Counted from the stretch's first letter, positions 11,044-22,993 are shown. The stretch: 64,000 nt of DNA from Acanthosoma haemorrhoidale (GCA_930367205.1 OV884011.1:115007866-115071865); one strand, 5' to 3'. The notes: generated by a model from the sequence alone, not told the origin. Numbers and translations are program-made.

Positions 11044-11305
11044 TTATTCCTGGATGGTATATTACATTAAAGTTATGATATATTCAATGGTTTTTACGAC
11101 TTCTATCCTGTAATACACAAACGAAAGACGATTTCCTCGTACGGGTTCAAAAGTAGACCCTCAATCTTTGGGCTTGGCAAACATTTGGTGCAACTATTTT
11201 GATTATTTGATTTATACTGTTACATTTAAACCCCTTTATTTTTTAAATATATATTTAAATTTATATTTGTGTTACCACCGGATGAAAAAAATATAACTTT
11301 AAATC
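11021..11305 (+). repeat. Direct repeat copy A, upstream of the half-LINE
   Basis: Begins GTTTTATCCTGCGCATAATC and is closely matched by 11490-11765. Shared blocks include GACGATTTCCTCGTACGGGTTC and TTGGTGCAACTATTTTGATT. The offset between copies is about 470 bases. It overlaps the first codons of the half-LINE ORF1, so it is either part of a tandemly repeated 5' UTR or the target into which a truncated LINE inserted. Confidence 0.8.
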
Positions 11306-11489
11306 CTTTGTAGTGTAATCGAACATCAAATAATTATTTCGATGGCTGAGTACCAAAATTGATTTTCTTATAGAAACTTTTGAACAACTTTTTTTTATTT
11401 GTGCTACCATATGCAATCATAATTTCAAATCTCAGATAGCTTAACAAAAAATAATAAATTCGATTGATATACGTCTTGTTATGCATTTT

Positions 11490-11765
11490 GTTTTATCCTG
11501 CGCATAATCCGTTGACTCTTGGGTGGTATATTACTTTAAAGTTATGGTATATTCAATGGTTTTTACGACTTCTATCCTATAATCCTCACAAACGAAAGAC
11601 GATTTCCTCGTACGGGTTCGAAAGTAGACCCTCACCCTTCGGGCTTGGCAAACATTTGGTGCAACTATTTTGATTATTTGATTTATACTGTTACCTTTAA
11701 TCCTTTATTTTTTAAATACATATTTATGTTACGACCTGTTGAGAAAGATATAATATTAAATCTTA
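11490..11765 (+). repeat. Direct repeat copy B
   Basis: Same orientation as 11021-11305, with scattered substitutions and small indels. The open frames that run across it on the plus strand (11464-11673, 11645-11923) have no domain and are explained by the repeat. The 184-base spacer between copies shows no clear similarity to what follows copy B. Confidence 0.8.
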
Positions 11766-11923
11766 AATTAATTCTATGTCACCGACTTATGAATTTTCAA
11801 AAAGTCAATGAGTATTTGAATTTGTTTTTCCTTCTGTTGCCCCAGAAAACCTATCTTACTAAAAAAATAAAAATAATGTACGTAATTGTGAAAAATGTAA
11901 AAGTTTCATTAAACTGTGCATAA

Positions 11924-11970
11924 TATTCTTCCTACATTGTATTTATTAATTGCTTGTGACGTTTCGGGCT
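11924..11970 (-). repeat. Solo arm of the 53961-54134 palindromic element
   Basis: TTCTTCCTACATT..ATT.ATTAATTGCTTGTGAC.TTTCGG matches the left arm of the palindrome near 53961 with few changes. On the minus strand it reads CCGAAACGTCACAAGCAATT. Confidence 0.6.
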
Positions 11971-12344
11971 ATAATTATTAATTAAATAAGCAAATTAGCG
12001 GCTATAACTAATTACCAGAGATGTGCTGACTTAGTTGGAATTTTTTAGATCAATATGTCGATTACCTGGTTTTAATTATGAATTAAATTGTTTTACATTT
12101 TTATTTGGAACGGCACTCATGTGCTTACTGATAACGGAATAATGGTGGCACGGAGCTATTAATAAAAAAATGTGAGAAGGATATTATGAACAATTCTTTT
12201 AAACATTATAAATAATAATAATATCTTAACTAAAAAATGTACTTCGTAATCCGGATTGTAATTGAATATTTTTAAACTTTAAGTTTTATTCGATCATTTG
12301 GAGGACCACTATAGAACACAGACGCACTTACTAAATTGTAAATT

Positions 12345-12420
12345 TAGACGACTGCTCCGTAACTGCTTGAAAGTAGAGCCTCTCCCTTGGGGATAGCAAA
12401 TAATTTCAATCGAAAGCAAA
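12345..12420 (+). repeat. Diverged third copy of the A/B repeat core
   Basis: GACGACTGCTCCGTAACTG, followed by TTGAAAGTAGAGCCTCTCCCTT and GGCAAA-like sequence, parallels the core of copies A and B. A fainter match occurs at 56917-56970. The remainder of 11971-12980 is AT-rich noncoding DNA, including an 11-base G run at 12813-12823. Confidence 0.45.
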
Positions 12421-12984
12421 TAACCGCGGTGAATTTCATTGGTTTCACTCGACATAACTAGACGATTGATTTTTTCTAGCTTTCAACGGGTTACGTTAAA
12501 TAAATTGTAATGATCTAAGGTACTTGTCAGTCAATTTGTTGGAAATAGTAGGAGCTAAAACTGATAAATAAGACTTGAATCGTCTATAGAGCATGCTTTA
12601 GTAGCTGTGGCTAGGAGCATTTGAACTTTTTCAATGAACATAAAATTATAAACAACAGTGGGTACTTTTACAGTACATTGAGGTACTGGTGAATTTCTAT
12701 TGCAAGTGTTATGTACCTGCATTTTTTCATCCACTTCCTCTGCTCAGCCTTCATGCCCTAACAGTAAGAAATTTGTACCTGGCATGTAGACCTGGTGTGC
12801 CACCGGCTTCTTGGGGGGGGGGGTGCGGAGTTCTGTTAAGCACTCGTACACTAGACCAGGTATACCAAGACCACGAAGTGTAGTTCACCACATGGTCCAT
12901 TTTAAATCGAATTCTTCAAATATACCCTCTACACGATTTCAAGACTAAACCGTCTTCTGCCCACACCCTACTTGGCTGAAGCTG

Positions 12985-13120
12985 GCGAATCACCAAACAT
13001 TTTTCCTTTCCAAAACATAGTCCACATTACTTGTTTGGCACATGGATTAAATCGTGTGGTGGAAAAATTGCGTGATATTTTCCCAGATGTTAATAAATTC
13101 TTAAGCAATGGGATCAAAAG
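12985..13120 (+). pseudogene. hAT-type transposase relic, N-terminal piece
   Basis: The plus strand encodes HITCLAHGLNRVVEKLRD and then a segment like FPDVNKFLSNG (about 13020-13110). This matches, from memory, the 'HVTC.AH.L.RVAEE.R..FP.VN' region of a hAT-like (DUF659-type) family common in insects. These proteins are related to cut-and-paste transposases. The frame breaks exactly where the LINE begins (13121) and is taken up again at 14795 on the far side. Upstream of about 12985 I cannot follow the protein. No catalytic residues are covered. Confidence 0.55.
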
Positions 13121-13124
13121 ACGT

Positions 13125-14452
13125 TAACCCCTCTGAGATCAAATACCTTCTGAAAAACTTACCTTACCGAAAATCCCCCCAGATATGATCTCCTTACTCC
13201 TCAAATTCTCAAACAACTTCCTCCTAAATCCATAATCTTCCTAACCTACATTTATAATTGCATTAACCGATCTACGCACTTTCCTCTCCTCTGGAAACAT
13301 TCCATTATTGTCCTATTCACCAAACCCGGTAAACCACCCAATGACGGGTAACCACTAATATATATAACCTCTTACCGTCCAATTAGCATACCCCCTATCC
13401 TCTCCAAAACATTTGAAAAAGTCCTATTAAAACGTCTACTTACAATTGTTAAATCAGAATACCTTTTTCCTACACACCAGTTTGTTTTCCGTCTACGAAA
13501 TTCCACTGCTCAACAAGGCATTCGCGTAGTTGATCACATATCCTCAGCCCTTGAAACCAAACTGCTGCCTTTCTAGACATAGCTCAAGATTTTGACAGGG
13601 TCTGCCACGCAGGTTTGCTTTAAAAGCTAAAAGATATTTACCACAGACCCTGTTCCAAATCCTACAGTCCTCCCTTTCAAACCGCTTCTTCCAAGTCATG
13701 GGTCCCATCCTTTATAATCTATATACTGCTGATGTCCCCTCTCCCCCAATACCTTCTTGGCCACAAATGCAGATGACACTGCAGTCTTCTCACCCCACTC
13801 AGACCCCGATATAGCATCCCATAACCTTCAAAAACACTTTGATGAGATCGAGCATTGGTGCAATCAATGGCGGATTAAAGTTAATGACGCAAAATGTTCC
13901 CACATTACCTTCACCCTCTCCCGCAAGTCTTGTCCATTAGTTTCTTTTAATTCCATTCTTCTCCCTGTATCCGAGGTAGTACAGAACTTAGGCTTCCATC
14001 TCAACAAACGGCTGACCTGGAACCCACATACGAGGCTAAAAATATAAGAGCTAAACAGACGCTTTGGACAACTTTACAGACTACTTCAAAGGACATCCTA
14101 TCTCTCAACAGAAAATAAATTACTAATATACAAAGTTATACTTAAGCCAATGTGGAAATACAGAATAGAGCTAAGGGGGACAGCAAGAAAGTCGGACCTC
14201 AAGCGTATCCAATCCTTTCAATCAAAAGTACTGAGAACAATAGTAAATGCTCCTTATTATGTCAGCAACAAAACCCTTCATAACGATCTTAATATACCTT
14301 ACAATCTCGAACTCATCCCTTCCAAGTTCATGAAATTCCATAGTAACCTATCCAACCACCCTAATCCCCTAGGACAGTCATTGCACTGCACCACTCATGC
14401 CTATAATCCTCATCGGAGACTAAAACGGCAGTGGCCTCGTGGCCTTCTATAA
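13125..14452 (+). pseudogene. LINE ORF2 reverse transcriptase, decayed
   Basis: Frame-shifted and stop-interrupted remains of a jockey-clade ORF2. In order: a KSP segment before the polymerase, KPGKPPND then SYRPISIPPILSKTFEK (about 13320-13415), HQFVFR...ST.Q...VD.IS (13480-13545), an FLDIAQDFDRV motif (13572), NADDTAV for the catalytic YADD box with Tyr replaced by Asn (13760), a post-catalytic segment to 14047, and the jockey-type C terminus SNHPNPLGQSL...RRLKRQWPRGLL ending at 14452. ORF2 proteins nick DNA and copy their RNA onto the cut end. This copy is dead. The minus-strand frames at 14361-14730 are antisense shadows. Confidence 0.85.
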
Positions 14453-14794
14453 ATGCATAACAGTGGGAGTCCTGGCAATGGCCAGTTTCTCCGATCATGT
14501 CCTGAGCGTATGTGGCTCTCGCGCTCTTGGTCAGCCTCCGCTGGCTCGTATCCGGTGACGCGGCTAACGGAGGTGTGTGGGGGACTTCCCAAGACGCCGC
14601 TTCCTCTCTCGCATGCGAGGGAGCTGACAACCTGTGGATTCGGGAGGTCTATGGGCTGTTTGTAAGTAGTGGATGAATGAGCGAGTGAATGAAAAATTGT
14701 AAATATGGCATGAATGAGATCAGTTATCACAATTACTTATTGCCCAATAAGGCAGATTGTAATTTTATCATAATAAAGCTGTTTAATAATAAAA
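14453..14794 (+). other. LINE 3' UTR and tail
   Basis: This holds the segment GGGCTGTTTGTAA, the ATTGTAAATATGG.ATGAATGA box, GGCAGATTGTAATTTTATCATAATAAAG and a TAATAATAA end. It is the reference copy used to identify the detached tails elsewhere in the window. Confidence 0.75.
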
Positions 14795-15017
14795 CAATGG
14801 TAGGAAAATGTTTGTAAAAGCTCCGCAGCGAGTAACTGCTTACGAAGAATTCATACAATATCATCTTCCTCTAAATATTGTGATTACTCGATGGGGAACA
14901 CATAACTGGAGGCAGCCTTTTTTCCACAAAAAAGAAGTGAATGGCAGGATTTTATTTTTTGTTGTACATTTTTGCACATTTTGGCATTTTTACTGCAAGA
15001 AATCCGATCTCTATTGA
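14795..15017 (+). pseudogene. hAT-type transposase relic, C-terminal piece
   Basis: The sequence continues the protein interrupted at 13120: SNG then RKMFVKAPQRVTAYEEF and LPLNIVITRWGT (up to about 14900). This fits the 'KKVFLKAPSR...LP..I.TRWGTW' region of the same hAT-like family. The open frame from 14808 to 15017 loses similarity after RWGT and ends in low-complexity sequence. Order, strand and joining point with 12985-13120 show one gene split by the LINE. Confidence 0.6.
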
Positions 15018-15489
15018 TGACACTATTTTCTGAAATTATGTGCCAGATAAATATCTCATTTAAGAAAAATTAGTTTTATTTGAAGGTATCACTGGAATCA
15101 AAACCTATCTATAGCCAAAGTGATACCAAGGGATTACCCGTTTGCGAGAAGGGGGCACTAGGTTCAGCTCATATAGCCAACCTCAGTAGAGATCTACCAA
15201 TGCCGAGTGCCGAAATCTGAACCGTACTACACAGTACTTTTGTTCTGGTATTGAAATTGCCATCAACGCGATTACTTCACATAATAAGCAAAGGGTAAAA
15301 CGTTCTAGCAAAATTAGTGAAGACAACTTACTTGATCATTTAACTAAAACGTGGTCAGCTTTCTGGATTAACAAAAAATTCCCCATTTTATCAATTTTAA
15401 TCATATAAGGCTAAATATTTCTTTCTAAGTAAAACATCCACTCCTAACCCAGTAGCGGTTGTTTTGCTTAAAAAATATGCAAATTATGT
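15018..15489. other. Noncoding; possibly decayed continuation of the hAT relic
   Basis: I see no frame or motif that I can defend. A mixed-composition patch at 15110-15240 is unassigned. Confidence 0.4.
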
Positions 15490-16177
15490 TGTCGGGTTGT
15501 CACTAGGTGGTGCCTGCTCACCTAGCCCTGGTGACAAGTGCGGATTGTTCGAGTTAATAACCTGGACAATCGTTACAGGACGGCGTTAATACCTGACTCC
15601 ATTTATGATAGGTATGTGCCCCGACAATGCACTATGTTCAAGAGAAGAGGTACAGAGGTTTTATAAAGAATAAGGCAAGTTTTTCAGAGTTCGAGTGCGA
15701 GCCCAGCAGCGTCACAGGTACAAGTCGTCAGAGAGTCTGCAAGTAGACTAAAATACAGGGTGATAGACTCAGAGGCGATGGCCAGTGGCCCTGGTGTAAA
15801 GTGGCACCGAGTAAAAGCGGATGAGGAGACTCAGAGGCTGATGAGGAGACTAGACTAGACTAGCAGGGCCAGGAGCCCTGGTTTAAATATTGTTCCTGCT
15901 TGGGGGGGGGGAGCCTAGGCCGGCGTGAGGAAATGCGCACACCTGCGACGAGGTACGTGACCCCTCGTCCCCTAAAGGACTGTTTATGGCCTGGCTTTTA
16001 GGCCGGTGGTACCTGCTGTTTATGGCTGCCCTCTGCCGACCCTTTTTTAGTTTTGTGACTTGTTTATGACTGCCCTCTTCTGCGCATTTTTTATTACTTA
16101 AAACTTTTACAGTGATTTACATTATATATGCACCTGATTATAGGGTGATTTAACTTATGTAGTTAGCGGTCGCAACA
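15490..16177 (+). mobile_element. Solo LTR with perfect 5-bp target duplication
   Basis: A 688-bp block runs from TGTCGGGTTGTC to GCGGTCGCAACA and is flanked on both sides by TATGT (15485-15489 and 16178-16182). It is GC-rich relative to its surroundings and noncoding. It contains a TATA-like TTTAAATA near 15893 and a 10-base G run at 15902-15911. Both ends recur, inverted, at 56320-56538. No internal retroviral-type genes adjoin it, so this is the product of LTR-LTR recombination. Length and 5-bp duplication fit Gypsy, BEL/Pao or Copia; the class cannot be decided. Confidence 0.85.
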
Positions 16178-16182
16178 TATGT

Positions 16183-19100
16183 ATTCCATTTTAAACTATT
16201 CAAGTAAGTTTTTATAAACTAAAGTTTTATACAATGGGTTTTTTCTAACGAAGTTATTTTTTTTATAAAATACCGATTTATACGCGATGTAAACAACAAT
16301 TATTAATAAAAATTGAATAGATGATATCTTTCACAGGGTGTGTAATACTCTTTTTATTGTTTTCCAATCATACTATTTACTAAATTATTATGTTTAGTAT
16401 TAACATATATAAATACCAACACGCAAGTGCCTCAGTTTGAATGCTACTCTCCCAAGAACAATATGCTGCAGTTAATGTTAAAATAAAGTCTTGCTGAAGC
16501 TCTTGCAGACACTGCCATATCACAAACTATTACCAACTCAACACAAACACAACTATCATCACAAACTTAGCACTTTGCGAAATGATTTTTATGTGGTGTG
16601 CCTAATTTTTTTAAATCAATGTCAGCCAATTTTTTTTTTGGACTGAATATTCGAAGGATAAGATTTAATTTTCAAAGCTATTTTTGTTTTACAGAAATAA
16701 TAAAAAAATAAATTTACTAACCAGTACGGGACGGCTCTAGTTATGAAATTCTTGCCTCATTATACTTGACATTTAGAAAATCTGTTTATTTCCACAGATA
16801 AATCTATTAAGATTCGAGTTTTAAAAAAGTTGCGTTTTATACCTCGATAAGTATGATATGTCTACTTTTTAACCAATGTTTTTGCCTCCATGTCATATAG
16901 ACATGGCTAAGACTTTGTTGTATCCATCGGGGTCTAGAACAGTTGTCAGGGCTAATTTACTCTTCGGTAAAGCGAATCGCTTAAATCCAATATTTTTTGG
17001 CTAAAATAATGCTGCACATTAACTTGTAGATCGAACTGTGGGGATAATGATCAATATTAGGATAGAAGACATTTTGAACAGCTTACATACTTTATTTGCG
17101 GCAACAAAACCTTAAACAAGCGGTCATGAACTTAATAAATGCGGCTCTTAACGGAGTGTGATATTAGTTTCTCATTTCTGTACTTAAACAGGAATGGATT
17201 CGTAAATTGTTGCTTAAGTGCGCAAAGGCTCACTTGCCTGATATAGCGCGGTTTGTTTATACCGGCTTGTATTATTTCATATATTTATTTTTTCTACATT
17301 ACATGAGGCTTTCTTTATTTGGGTCTACATGCTCCATTGAATAAGAATTCTAAATGTATCAATTTACAGATACATCCCTGAAGTAATATTTTTTACTGTG
17401 ATATTATTTATAATAAGTAATAGTATTTTTCAAATAAAAGAAACAACTTTAAATAACCCAAAAAATTACCGATTATTAAAAAATAAAGTAGAAATAATAT
17501 ATAAAGCAGACTAAGTGTGTTTAATCTTACAACTGCTACATTCCATTGCCCTTATCTATTGAAGTCAGTTCTTTATTTGTCGAGTAGTTATCCTTCAGGC
17601 AAAGGGGATTTAAGTATAATTACTAATGAATAATTTATTTCTTGGTTCATCCAGCACCCATACATTAAGGTGCTTGTAAATTTGTACAGTTCAATCATTA
17701 GTGCAATTTGGATTGACGATTTGTCCGAATCCGTTACATTTTAGGTCAGGTGACGTTTTTTCGATTTCTGGATTATTTTGGTACTGATATACGTATGATA
17801 ATGAAATATAATAATTGCTTTGTCCAAGGTAATAATGAATTACATATGATGTAACATTACAAGTGTCTCACGGTTACAACGTCTTTTGTTTAGGTACAAA
17901 AGAATTAAAGCTTTGGATTTTTTTTGTTGGATTAGGTATTAGAATACATTTTTATGAATATTTTAGTCACATCAATGCTTTGATTTAACTCTTTGAGGCA
18001 TAAGATTTTAAATAACAATAAAACTCAAGCTGGATAGAATTTCGTTAATGAAATAAAAAGAAAAAATTTTTAGAAAAAAAAATAGAAAACAATAATACAA
18101 TAAGAAAACAATAGTTTGAAATTTTTAAGTTGGGTTAAAAAATATCCCACTATACATAAAAAGCTATGCATTTTAACCCACCTATCCCCAAAGGGTTAAT
18201 TAAGAAAGGTCAAGGTTTACTTGATGCCTTACTTTAAAATTATTCTTGGTCTAAGATTTATTAACATCCTACGATTACTAGCCAAAGAGAAAATATTCAG
18301 GAAATGTCTGAATTCGGTATATATCCAACATGGAACTTGGCCTTCATTCGTTGCTTGAGTTTTGTCAAAAAGAATTCATATTAAGATTCTCACTCGGTAG
18401 ATCATTTGAGTGGATATTGACGAGGTCACGATCCTGTCAGTATATTTTGTCTTTGGCTCTATGCCCATAAGTTTGTGCAACTTGCCTATGTTAGTAGCAT
18501 TCGAAGTTATGTAGTAGAAATCTCGCTATGTTCACATTTATCTATAAAGTTTGTGTTTACCGCTTTTAAAACATCTGGAATATAATCAGATATGGATACT
18601 TCCTGCGACTTCCTTTTTCAGTGTACCTTGGCGTCTGATGACGTTGTGCACATATTAATGTATGAGATTTATATCTCATTGTAACGGTTTTTCTAATGAG
18701 GTTACATTGATGTTAATGGTTTATGTTTTTGTATGTAGTAGTGTTATTTTTAGTACATTAAAGTCTTGTTTCTCAAAGGTCTATCTAACTCATTATAATT
18801 TATATTCTTTGTTAAGGACTTTAATGGGCTATAAAAAATCAAACGTGGACTACTTCGGAAACTGCGAGGGTATAATATGCCACATATGTACACTATCCAA
18901 AATACTCAACAAGCTCCAAGCGAATAATTGGACTTGAACGGAAACTGGACCTAAATAAAATACATAAAGGAACTGAATAATAACGGTACAATGACTTCAA
19001 GCCACATTTCACCTGTAAGGTGGGTGTCAAGAATGACTGACTACGTTAATATTATCATAGGATTTATTCAAATTAACATGCCAAAACAACCATCAAACAA

Positions 19101-19928
19101 ATTACAATTACGTGTAACCTACAGTTATTTTCCCAGCCGTCTACTTCCTCAAGCATTATTAGCAGGACGCCAGCCAGCATTTTGCTCACTCACTTCAAAG
19201 CGAAGCCCCCCCCCCCCAACACCACCAAGCAAGCATGGAACCCTATTCTCATAGAATAATGACATTGAAAACCTCCTCGGTTTCATAATGTAACCATAAC
19301 CGTCCATAACCGTAACCAGCAAAGGTTACCTCCGATGGGATGGAAACTGATCATTGTAATTTCGACAAGCTGTACCGTTCTGTTTTGGTTAAATTCCCTG
19401 TTTGAGTAATCTAATTAGCATGACCGTTTAAAGTTCGCAGCTGCGGTTCGGATCTGTCAGCCGTGGGGAAGGGTTCTGTCACTTAAAAGGACAAGTCGAA
19501 CTCACTACATGACCCAAGACCATGCAAGATCGGCTTCGCCGCGAGTTTAGCATGCTTTGGCTTCGTACCAAGGGTCCTGGAAAAAGAATTCAGAGTTCGT
19601 GGAATGATTAGCACTTTCTGAGTATCTAGAATGAGAGTCCCGGGATGAAACGCCCGTCATTCCTGTCCTTAACTAGAGTTCGTAAAACGCAATGTAAAAA
19701 AAAAAAAAATATAGGATAACATCTTTTATTTTTATTGAATAAATATTTTTGTATGAATTTGTAATATTTAAATCGGGACCTAGGCTATACAGTTGTAAAA
19801 GAATCTACGCTCCTAAGGGCGTCATGATGCCGGCTTACCGATTTCTAGTATAGTGAATATCATAACTCATACATCCCTTCATAAATATTGTTAATACGTA
19901 AGAAATTAATAGTAAAAAAAGAAAATAT
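16183..19928. other. AT-rich noncoding stretch
   Basis: No supported gene. Short frames at 18662-18937 and 18991-19254 lack domains. Items seen: a perfect 10-bp inverted repeat, TGGGTTAAAA and TTTTAACCCA, at 18131-18140 and 18171-18180, and a 12-base C run at 19206-19217. Confidence 0.5.
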
Positions 19929-19978
19929 GTTTGATTGTTGTCGATAATTGTGGACTAGATTATCGGCAACAATCAAAC
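19929..19978. repeat. Near-perfect 20-bp-stem hairpin
   Basis: The arms 19929-19948 and 19959-19978 pair over 20 positions, with one T/G that would be a G-U pair in RNA, around a 10-base loop (TGTGGACTAG). The pairing stops abruptly at both ends. It could be a tiny foldback element, a regulatory RNA hairpin or a recombination scar. No pol III box or transcription signal is visible. Confidence 0.8.
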
Positions 19979-21963
19979 CCCTTTCACCAAAGGTATATTG
20001 GGGCAGATAGATAAAAAAACTTTTATTAAATATCCTTGATTATTAACCAAAACTCTTATGTTTGAACATTGATATGAACAAATGTCCTTGAGAAATAAAT
20101 AAAAACACAATATGAGAAGAACCATGAACAACTAGGATTTATTAAATAAAAATGTTATAGATTGAGAAATGAACCAATTATGAATATGCATGGTCGATTT
20201 AGTCACCATTCTCTTATAATAGAGAATATCAAAATTAACATGAACCCTGGCCTGTCTCTAAATTTCTTTGGCTAAAAATGTTTTTTTTTGCAAGCCATTT
20301 GAAATAAACATAAAACATAACTGTTATTTATCAATTATTTTTTCTTTATTTCTTGTTTTGTTTCGAAACCCCTTTATTTCACTTAATTTGATTTACAAAA
20401 TTTATAATCTGTAAGGAACTAAATCTACCTAAACTGGATTTGGTCATTCTATATTTTCTGTAGATATGATAAATTGTATACAGAATATGAAGTTGCATAA
20501 CCGACTAACTCATTTAATGCATTGGTATAATTATGAATTAATTTTAATATTATTGTTCACATATCTGAACAGAATGGTGAAATTCTCGAAAGTTTAATGA
20601 AATATGAAAGTTGATTTCATGAACGTAGAAGGATAATTTTAGTTGGCTGAAGGCAATCTGTATTTTTTTAAGTCTTGGGCAACCCTATTTCAAAATTAGC
20701 TCAACGGCATAAATATATGGGCTGGTGCTAGAACTACCGAACCTAATTGTTAACTAACGACATTGGTACTTATATATATATATACAGTATGCCAAGATAA
20801 TCTAAAAAATAATTGATTTGTTAATTCAACCCCAAAGTTCAAATGACGTTATGTTTCTTGCATGACACCATAAAAACATTCATAGATTTTTGATCGGTTT
20901 GATTCGATACCATCGAGCACTTATAAATCACTTTTTGCTGGATATTTTTTTTCTTCAACTGTTATATTTATATCCAAAACAAAAACAAAAATAAATTGAT
21001 TTTAAACTTATTCACTGTAGGGTCGCTGATACCATTGATCAAATTTTACTAATTCACCTTAATTGCTTAATTGTTCGATGCATACATTGAGTAGTCAATA
21101 ATATCTTCAATTATTCTAAACATACTAATTTTTATTATTGTGAATTAGATGTGATAATTTAAATTTTGTAAAAATATTAGCAAATCAATCATAATTTCTT
21201 ATCTTCATTGACCTATGCCAATGCAAATTTATGTAAGAATTGCTTCTTAAAAGTTTATATACTGTAACATTGTTCTGAAGAAGATTGTTAAGTGTTATCA
21301 TATTCATTCGTTAAAAATATTTAATAGTCTATTATATTAAATTTATGGAGAAATTCAGAAAATAAAAGAAAACGTTCTGAAAGATTTAATGAGACTTCAT
21401 AGTATATAAAAATCTTAATTAATATGTGTGAATAATTTCCTCGAAATCGTATTTTTTATGTATCTACTATATGATGCCTACATTTTTTGTAGGTTCTGCA
21501 CTGCAAGGAGCAGAATATCTCTTGTGACTATTTAAATTTAAAAACGATTGAACAAATCAGTTGGGATATCGGCGTATGATGATGTAAGACAGATGATGGA
21601 TTTTCATCAAATATACTAATAGGCATTATTTTATCATTCTATGTATGCCACCATCAGATCATGGTAAGAAAATAAAATAATTACAGATGCTGAAAAGTGT
21701 TACAATAATTATTAAGAAGTAGACAATAGTATAAATGCAGAAAGAAATAATAGATAAGTGCGCCATAAATAGCTTACGAAAGGGTTTAAATATGCAACAG
21801 GTGTTGATAGGTTTGAATCGGACTAGGCCGATATCCAAACACATGCAACCACTCCTTTATAATTTTCTTTTAGATCTTTATTAGACAATTACAATTTGCC
21901 TATATATCAGTATTAATTAATGTATAATTTCCATTCATACAATATATACATGTACACTCTTAC
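19979..21963. other. AT-rich noncoding stretch
   Basis: Nothing supported. It includes a short TA run near 20770. The small frame at 21659-21844 is hydrophobic low-complexity sequence without further support. Confidence 0.5.
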
Positions 21964-22189
21964 CAGGAGCCCCCCTCCGTTCCAAAAGCTAATTCCCTCA
22001 GCAGCGGAGCTCCCTCCACCTCCCTCTCCAACCGTTCCGCAATGACACTCAGGACTGTAGGGATGATGAGCAGTGCCAGGAACCCATGACTACCATATCT
22101 ATTTATAATCGCCGTTTTAGCTAAAAGTGTAAGGATTGTAAAGATGAGCGTAACTTGATATGGATTTGACATGCATTTATAAATTTACG
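21964..22189 (-). CDS. Candidate 5' coding exon, membrane-segment protein, unidentified
   Basis: The minus strand has a good acceptor (GTGTTTATCTTTTAG, boundary at 22190/22189), an ATG at 22172-22170, an open frame to 21964 and a good donor, TCCTG followed by GTAAGAG at 21963. The coding part is about 69 residues. It has a hydrophobic segment near residues 8-20, then GFLALLIIPTVLSVIAERLE, which could be a second membrane helix followed by a charged tail rich in Glu and Arg. The second half is clearly more GC-rich than the surroundings. I do not recognise the protein. An in-frame TAA lies just upstream of the ATG, so this would be the first coding exon behind a spliced leader exon. Confidence 0.35.
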
Positions 22190-22915
22190 CTAAAAGATAA
22201 ACACCCAGCTTATTGATTGAAAGCTTCTATTTTTTGTGAATGCTTGGGATGCTTAGGAGTCAAGTCTTAGGAATAGAAAGCAATCGTGGATTTAATTCGT
22301 TCCAAGCTTATTTTCAATAGTTTTATTTACACAAATATTTTGTCTATTTACCATTTACGGTAAAATGTTTTTTTTACAATCATATAAGTTGATAAGTTAG
22401 TATATATTTCAAAAATTGGAGTAAACAAATTTCAGTCTCTTTCAAACACCCAACTGAAAAAATGGCAGCTCGGGTAAGGTAATTATTATGGCGTTCACAA
22501 AATAAGGTTTCAAAGAATTAGTACTCCTAAAACCATTTTAATTCTGTCGAGGATTTTAGAAATCTGGACCTTTCATACTGGAGTGTTCCTCAAGTATTCA
22601 ATAATGTGTAGGATAACGCACATCCATCATGGCACATGGTTTAAACATAAAAACTATCAACAACCCTCCACGGCATAAGCGGGACACGACCGCTGTGGAT
22701 TGTACGACGGTCCAATAGCTGCCAAGCCGATAAATGAGCGATAATTCAGCTGCAGACTGCCAGGCTCCACAAGTAACAGTTATCCTTTATTTATCATATA
22801 GCAGTGACCCAGTTACACAATTTACGTAATGGCCGAACTGGCTAACTTCAATAACCGGGAGAAAAAAACTGGTTAGCCATAACAGACTTGGCCATTTACA
22901 TCACCTCGTGTGTAA
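22190..22915. other. Noncoding stretch
   Basis: No supported feature. Base composition rises toward GC around 22670-22780 without an open frame or motif. Confidence 0.45.
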
Positions 22916-22980
22916 TTCGCCCTACATTCGAACCCACCGCCGCCACTGGTGTGCCGGCTCTTTTTTTAATTAGCCTTTTT
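22916..22980 (-). repeat. tRNA-like SINE fragment
   Basis: On the minus strand GTGGCGGCGGTGGGTTCGAATG carries a B-box-like GGTTCGAATGT (plus-strand 22924-22934), preceded by GCACACCAGTGGC. This is the form often seen in tRNA-derived SINEs. A similar string, GGTAGCGGTGATGCGGGTCC, occurs on the plus strand at about 27793-27819. No A box is convincing. Confidence 0.3.
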
Positions 22981-22993
22981 GGTTTTTTCAAAG

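Larger units (their letters stand above)
13121..14794 (+). mobile_element. 5'-truncated jockey-like LINE inserted in the hAT relic
   Basis: It begins inside the reverse transcriptase domain and runs through the ORF2 stop (14452) and a 340-base 3' UTR to a tail with TAATAATAA. It is flanked by imperfect 15-16-bp direct repeats, CAATGGGATCAAAAG (13106-13120) and CAATGGTAGGAAAATG (14795-14810), interpreted as a target site duplication. The hAT reading resumes right after the second copy. Its 3' UTR recurs at least five times in the window (30705, 45727, 52455, 60523, 62210). Confidence 0.8.

Noticed and set aside
12345..12420. Pol III B box in the A/B repeat (GGTTCGAAAG)
   Set aside because: It deviates from the consensus in the last bases and has no A box upstream.
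14361..14730. Two minus-strand frames of 89 and 106 codons
   Set aside because: Antisense to the LINE ORF2 end and 3' UTR.
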